A stretch of DNA of 27,605 nt from Phoronis australis (Eukaryota; Phoronida; Phoronidae). Where the stretch lies: the NCBI GenBank assembly GCA_002633005.1, contig NMRA01000043.1, positions 1,201,924-1,229,528 of the forward strand. The letters are read 5' to 3'. The translations under genes and the position numbers were made by a program. How positions within the stretch are numbered: the first letter of the stretch is position 1; each line of letters begins with the position of its first letter. Below are positions 21,619 to 27,605 of the stretch, piece after piece. The notes beneath the pieces are model-generated. The model was not told where the DNA came from, made no database searches, and saw nothing but the letters and a program-made list of their open reading frames with translations.

Positions 21619-22715
21619 GGCACTCACAAACAACACTGCTTTGATTACGCAGCTTGCAACATGTGCACTGTCACCGGAAATGTTCTGATACTACACGTGG
21701 TGATGGTATATTCTGCTGTTTGTCATGTTCATGTGGATATGCTCATTTGGTAATCACAGCGATAGATGGTTAAACACCTGAGTAATGACAAATTACTTTT
21801 CCTATTGCGCTGTACCCGACATGTGAAGTTCTTGCCCGCAAACCTCGACTTTTAAAAATGGCGTCATCAAACAGGCGGAGAACGTCGAATGAAAATCTTT
21901 TGGGTGAGGATGTGCGGTGTGTGGTAACCATCTCCTTCGTTGGAATATCCTACGACGAGTGCTGAAGATCTTAGACCTCATCAACTGCGTTTAGAGGAAC
22001 TTTGCATTTCGGCTGATGTGCGCGTTGTCGGAACGACCCACCACCATAGTACATCTAACACTACTCGTACTAAAGATAACGTGACAAATATTCCTCTCAC
22101 TTTAAAAATTTAGGATAAAACATACTACAAACTTGAAGTTAATTAGAAAGTTTATAAAATAATAACCTTTAGCGTTTTATAACATCAAACTGACATGAGC
22201 GTGCAAGTAGAGGTTTAAAAGGCCTGCTGTTGTAAACTGGTTTCAACTTGTTCTTTGCTCAGGTTGGACGTATTCTGGGCTTGAACATACAATACAGTAC
22301 CGTTATTGCATTAAACGACCAGCCGTGATAAGCCAACACTTTCATCTTGGTCTTACGCCGGCACTCTGAGCAACAGACTTTTATTTTTTGCAATTAATAA
22401 TCCAAAATCTTTTCTAAGCTTTAATAAGGATTGAATTGCAAACAGTTTTGTAACTTAAAGTAGTTCACTGTAAGTGGTCCGTTTGCGACAGTGGGGGTTT
22501 TATAGCTGCACAAAGTCACCCGAGATCGTGGTAATTTTTTTCCTTGAAAATTTCTTTGGCTGTTTCAGTGATAACGAATCACCATCCTAAACGCGACATA
22601 ATCCACTATCTCTTATCAACCGACATTACATACGGTAAGAGAAACCACGTCCGGGCCACAGTAACACGGTTCTTTTCGTTAAAAACATTGCAAATATCGC
22701 TAGGCAGAGAATTAC

Positions 22716-22757
22716 CTTGGTTCCACTGCGCTTCCAATGGCATAAAACAATAGACGT
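22716..22757 (-). other. Possible untranslated or cryptic exon upstream of the agatoxin-like peptide gene
   Basis: On the gene strand a 42-base segment lies between an acceptor-like ACAGTTTTGCAG and a donor-like AAG|GTAATT. If joined to the exon at 21099 it would add an ATG out of frame with the signal peptide, which argues against a clean leader exon. Another donor (CCAAG|GTAAGC ending at 26365, with AAATAAAGG at about 26413-26421) is an equally uncertain first-exon candidate. Confidence 0.18.
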
Positions 22758-23039
22758 CTGCAAAACTGTGTTCCCCGATAGTTGAAACCCTCAGTAAACT
22801 TAACAATGCCAGCAGCACCCTCGCATAACTAATCTAGAGCTGTTAATTGAGTGAAGCTGATCAACTAAGGCGGATTCTTGCGTCTGGTGCCCTTTATACA
22901 GTTGTACCTGACACGTGACATCAACGAGAGCGATGGGTGTGCTTTCCATTCATTCTATTAGATTGAGTATTCCCTTCATACAGTACATGCAGGTGTATCG
23001 CACGACCAAATTCGAAAGAGCAGTTGATCATTCGGTAGC

Positions 23040-23309
23040 AGGGGCTGCCGCAAAAGAATAAAACAGAAGGAGCGTGAGGAAAAATTAACTAATTAACGTC
23101 GGAAATACGGCAATTAACGTGCGGCCGAAAGGGGCGCTCAGAACCGCATTGCAAGTGTCCGATTGAGACCGTCGGCGCGATCGTTTACCGTTTTCTTATT
23201 TTTTTAGTCCTCCGACTGTATTTCACTAGAAGGTCCACATCGTGCTTTGTGCGTTTGGTCGAGACAAATTGTTGCCCCCCCTTTATGATATCCTAGATCC
23301 GCCACTGCA
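23040..23309. repeat. Degenerate MITE fragment ending CCTAGATCCGCCACTG
   Basis: The right end reads CCTAGATCCGCCACTG after a C-run, a typical terminus of hAT-like MITEs. It resembles the right end of the 21461-21618 element. A GCGTGAGG block inside is shared with 16956-17055. The left end is unclear and no duplication was seen. Confidence 0.4.
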
Positions 23310-23734
23310 GTCAGCGCATATTTACTTTGGGCCACACTTCAAGAGTACACAAGCAGAAAATTTGGTTATTTAAAAATAATTTACCTGTTGGTATCTTTTT
23401 ATTATAATACGTAATAATGGAGCATTACAAAGACAATGTTCAGTGAAAGTAGAACAAGAATAGCTCTGTAAACGATATCTTCAAAACCTCAAACCGGTAT
23501 ATAGACCAAAACTTTACTGGTTTAGCATTACGCAATATTTTGGCCATCAGCCAAGTATTAATCAATTTTTACTAATCACACAGTCTGAAATTTAATGCAA
23601 ATGAATTTCAAGTTGATGCTCTGGTTATTACCTTTATGATATCTCTTGGATGCGAACGTGAAATTCGGGCAGAAATTTTTAATTCGCAAAGATCAAACAA
23701 CTACAAAACATTAAGCTACATGAATTGTACCGGA

Positions 23735-23791
23735 AATCATTTATTGATGACATAATCATTTATTGATGAGGTAATCATTTATTGATGAGGC
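23735..23791. repeat. Three-copy 19-bp tandem repeat
   Basis: The units AATCATTTATTGATGA plus three bases begin at 23735, 23754 and 23773. Only the last bases differ between units. It is a short minisatellite with no coding meaning seen. Confidence 0.9.
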
Positions 23792-25031
23792 CATAAGGAG
23801 TTTATGAGAACGAGACAACATTTTATGGAAAAGGCATTAAAATAGGCTCTTTGGAAAATTGCAATAATTACTGACTTAAAAACATTTCCTGTGGCTTTTT
23901 TCAATTTGTGAGTCACGTCTAACAACTGTATATTAAAAGTTTACACATTTCAAAAAGAAACATGAGAATGGTATTCGTTTGAACTTCATTATTAAATACT
24001 CTTAAAAAGTGTTTAACACAATACAATTTTTGATCGAGAATGGTTTTTATAACACTAACGATACTCTTGGATTTAAACATTTGGACAAATGGATTAATGT
24101 TCCGTAATAAGCAAAACGAGGTAGAACACGTAAAATGATAGGCAAACAATATGTAGATCGTCTAAGTCATTGACAATCGTTAAGTGCACACGCAAGATGA
24201 CTTCGAAGGAAACCACGCGCTGTACTCAGGAAGCAGCACACGTGACTGAGCCGTGCGTGACGTCAAGTGCATCATGTAAAACATAAGCAGCTAGTAAGCT
24301 TCATCAAAACAGTTGGAAAAACGCTTAACCGTCCTCCTGTGAAGTCTATTCAACTCGTCAGCACAACAACTGTAAATTATGGAAACGCCCAAATTAATGT
24401 CTTCTCTAGCGGTACTGATCTTCCCGCCACCACTTAACAGCAAACGTTATTGCAACCTCAGATACGTTAAACAATGTTTACGTACACCACCAACGTCTGG
24501 TTAGCATTTCAAACGGAAACGATTAAAACAAATGACTGGTTTCCAAGAAATGCTTGTGCATATGTTTTGCACACGTATGAATTTATACAGCTTGTAGTTT
24601 TAAATTCAGAGTAGCTCTAATATGAACTAGCTTGCCGTAATTGGGGTCGCAATGAAATTTGAAAGAGTTTTCCCCAATTTGTCGCCATATATTAAATTAT
24701 ACTGGTATTGGCTTATTATTATACCGATATTGGGTAGTTCTTATACAAGTATTGGCCTATTAATATACGTTCATGATGGACTTGAATCAATGTCATGTTT
24801 CTCCATGTGTAGTCCCTGTTGATTACAGACAACACGGGAAATTATATTCTCTACTGATTTCATAAACACGTAGCATGCAAGTATTCGTGAAGCAAACGAA
24901 AAACTATTAGAAGATAAAATCGGCGAGTTCATTAAGTTTCTTATCACTCGAGTCGCACATCCGTGTTACGCCCAAGTGAAGACCACTGACGAATTGAGGA
25001 CGCTTTTTACATATAGCGAGAGACGTTCTAG

Positions 25032-25094
25032 CCCGGGGAGGAGGGGGGGGGGGGNTTCGACTTCGCCAAATTTTTGCCCCTCCCCCGACCCCCA
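25032..25094. repeat. G-run with unresolved base and C-run (low complexity)
   Basis: A run of more than ten G bases ends in an N at 25055, followed about 20 bases later by CCCCTCCCCCGACCCCC. The two runs can pair as a stem or form quadruplexes. The N probably marks a length-uncertain homopolymer. The proline-rich frame on the minus strand is an artefact of this. Confidence 0.7.
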
Positions 25095-25194
25095 CGCTCG
25101 CATTAGTAGGTGAGGGCCAAACCTAAGGGAGACAGCCATCAGAATTCACTTGAGTAACCACCCTTCAACAACCTTTACGAATTGAGCGTGAGGC

Positions 25195-25290
25195 AGCAGC
25201 CACTTAGTAGCTGGGTAGCACCGTCTGCCTCAACTGAAATATGGCTGTAAGCTGACACCTCACGCCAACCGAAGGTGCAAAAAACGAATT
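25195..25290. repeat. Possible tRNA-derived SINE fragment
   Basis: TTAGTAGCTGGGTAGCACC followed by GTCTGCCTC resembles a tRNA A-box region. GCGTGAGG and CCTCACGC bracket the segment as an inverted pair. No clear B box, tail or target duplication is seen. Confidence 0.22.
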
Positions 25291-25638
25291 AGGCTAGGCC
25301 AGCCGCAGATCAGCTCAGCTCTGATTCACTTGAGTCAGGCAGCTCACTGGCTCCTACCAATCCGTCCGCGTTGGCACTCAAGGTCGAGATTAATTCTGTT
25401 GTGAACCATTTTTGGGACAATTCATATTATTAAGGTCATGCTCTGAATTAGGTGCATTTTGGATTGTTACTTATTTGTTGTTCCGAGGTCCCCGATACAT
25501 TGCGTTTGAGGCTGTTCTTAAAAATACGGGTAGCCCAGTTTCTATTGACTGAGGACAAGTAATACACAGGGTGTCCCAATAATGTGCAGTACTCGCTCTT
25601 CAGTACAACGCTGGGAGTTTGTCAAGCGGAGCCTGGAT

Positions 25639-25672
25639 TACGGGAAATGAATTTAAAAATTCATTTCCCGTA
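25639..25672. repeat. Near-perfect 34-bp palindrome (hairpin)
   Basis: Arms of 16 bases (TACGGGAAATGAATTT and its complement) are separated by AA. Outside them GGAGCCTGG and CCAGACTCC continue the pairing with few mismatches, so the arms reach about 27 bases (25628-25683). It lies just right of CAGGGTGTCCCAATAA (25568-25583), a motif common at Tc1/mariner-like ends, so it may be the inside of a decayed MITE. Confidence 0.7.
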
Positions 25673-27588
25673 AACCAGACTCCGTGTCCTTGCCGACTGT
25701 ACTGATTCACCTTGTTTTGACAGTGGGTGAGTGAGCCATCACAGGCTCTGTATCCTCAGGAATGGCCAACAAACGACAAACTAAATGAGCAATGCATTTA
25801 ATTTAATCTATAGACTTAATTCCTGTTTGATCTCCTGATTGTGAATTTAAACCATTTATAGTCCTTAAGTCAATTAACAATGTCTTTATTGTCAGTTGCA
25901 TTTTAGGACACATTGCAGAACTGTCCGTATTTCATCAAAATCTATGAGAGTCATATGTAATCGATACAGGCAAAGATCATCTCATGCACTTTGCTATTTT
26001 GAGAATAGAAAGATAGAGATTTACCCAACTTCAGCCTGTAGCTTGACTGAAACGTTCTCAGTTCTTACAAGATCGATTCTAATTGTTAAAACTAATCTAC
26101 GAATCAATCGAATTTCGAAGATACTTAAACATGTAAATTATTAGAAACATGCAACAATTTCGTTTTTTGTCAAAACAGAATATAATAAGCAATTCCTGAA
26201 GGGATGCTGGCAGATTCTTCCTAATTTAGATTTTTCCTAATTTACCGATAGCCATGATGACGTGTATTTTGCAGTATTACACATAAACACTAATCATTTT
26301 TACACGCATGCGTACACGCACACGTATATGCAAATGTAATTATCACTTACAATAATTTGCTTACCTTGGCGTACGGTATACTGTCGAGTGTAGATACATG
26401 TATGTTCCACCCCTTTATTTATTTTTACCAAAGTGACAGGTTTATTTATTTATCGAAGTACACAATGTATTTCATATGACAGTCTTCCAATGGTCTGTTA
26501 CTTACGAATAAAAATAACCGTCTCATATTTACTATTGCTTACTTGCATTATGTTGCATTCTTAATCAGATGAATACCAAATTATACCATTAAACAGCCTG
26601 TAACATTATCTGCCCAGTCTTTTCTTACAAGTGAAAATGTATTTTTTAGTAATTCAATCGTCACTTAACTCACTAGTTCGTTCCAAATTCGTTTCGTGTT
26701 ATATTCAATTTCCATCTGTTACCAGTAGAACCCCGTCCCACATCATCACGAAGAGCATGAATAGTTGTAATGCTTTCGGTAGTTCTTTCTCAATGTTTTT
26801 CAGAATTAATGTAAGCTTTACAACCCTACATAACATGGGCACAATCGCAAATCAAATGAAATTATTAATGTAAGAAATTCCAAATTTGCGAAAAGTTTTG
26901 CATCTTTTCCTAAACTTCGCTCTCAAACCTCGGCATATGTACATGCGTCTCTCTTGGAATTGAAATACTTGTCAAGAATACACCCTAAACACTTATACGT
27001 CTTAATTATTGTACAATATTATTCAATATGTAAATTTTCTAGTTTGAATTCTAAATAAATGTTTTTCAGCAGACTTGGTTCTGAAATGAGCAATATCTAA
27101 TTTGAAAAAAATAACAAAAAACTCTCTACAGTTTATACATCAGCTTTTAAACAATTTAGCCAGTTTTGAAGATTGTCCTCCTCGCGGACAAGAGCAAAAT
27201 GTCGTTCGCAAAGAGCAGAATAGATAACATAGGATGAATTACTTCTCGGCGAACACCATTTTCATTGTTGAACCAATCAGTGCGATACATATTACATGTA
27301 TTAACCGAATAACGATAAAGCTTGCGGGTTGTTAATAGGTCATCTTAAAAATGAACCATATCACTTCATTATAATATGCTTGTTACTCTCCTCTTCAGTG
27401 GCACCGCGGAGGGTTTGGAAACAAGTGGTAAAGAATGAACAGCATTTTGAAACAGACTTTCCACATTTCCTGTTTCATTTGACTACAACTTAAAAGTTCT
27501 GGCGGTCATTTTACATTAACGTATGAGATATCGTAGCTTTGTAAAAACACGTCAGCTCCAGCCGTGAAGTTGCACGATACCATGTACA

Positions 27589-27605
27589 TACGCACGCACA
27601 CACAC
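27589..27605. repeat. AC microsatellite running off the right edge
   Basis: The window ends within an ACGCACGCACACACAC repeat, whose full length cannot be seen. Confidence 0.6.

Larger units (their letters stand above)
21626..27605. other. Upstream region or 5'-UTR intron of the peptide gene
   Basis: No coding exon was found. An untranslated first exon of the peptide gene should lie here or beyond the edge. Apart from the repeats listed separately, it is AT-rich DNA without recognisable frames. Confidence 0.45.

Noticed and set aside
22606-22818. Minus-strand frame beginning with a signal-like MLLALLSLL
   Set aside because: An acceptor-like site interrupts it and the rest has no recognisable pattern. 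Only a small exon candidate was kept, at low confidence.
24907-25095. Proline-run protein on the minus strand
   Set aside because: It is the translation of a G-homopolymer with an unresolved base.

Overview
This is nuclear DNA of an animal: introns with GT/AG borders, short coding exons far apart, polyadenylation signals, microsatellites and several families of DNA-transposon remnants. Two N bases (9039, 25055) mark unresolved assembly positions. There are no bacterial features, and most long open frames are chance or transposon debris. Both recognisable genes belong to families best known from arthropods (anti-lipopolysaccharide factor and agatoxin-like peptide). An aquatic arthropod or another ecdysozoan is therefore my best guess, but the sequence alone does not settle the lineage.

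Two multi-exon genes, both on the minus strand, were assembled from reading frame, splice sites and intron phase. (1) An anti-lipopolysaccharide-factor-like (ALF) secreted peptide at 3295-4918, with three coding exons and 142 residues. Its first exon holds only 10 coding bases. (2) An agatoxin-like, cystine-knot prepropeptide at 11073-21099, with three coding exons and 103 residues: a signal exon, a 49-base propeptide exon ending at a Lys-Arg site, and an eight-cysteine exon. The second gene needs an untranslated first exon upstream of 21099, which I could not place firmly.

Layout from left to right: 1-1558 no gene; 1559-2864 Kolobok-type transposon copy A with TTAA duplications; 3252-4970 ALF gene and its signals; about 5000-7440 no gene; 7440-8759 Kolobok copy B; 8760-11072 no gene, with a possible 3' end of the peptide gene; 11073-21099 the peptide gene, whose 7.6-kb second intron carries a 1.4-kb foldback element (17854-19258) and a 585-bp Mutator-like MITE with 9-bp duplications (19492-20076); 21100-27605 upstream or 5'-UTR intron DNA with an hAT-like MITE (21461-21618), a 3 x 19-bp tandem repeat, a G-run with an N, a near-perfect palindrome (25639-25672) and microsatellites.

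The two genes are neighbours on one strand and both encode small disulfide-rich secreted peptides, but nothing here shows that they work together. One is predicted to act in innate defence, the other as a secreted peptide, possibly a neuropeptide.
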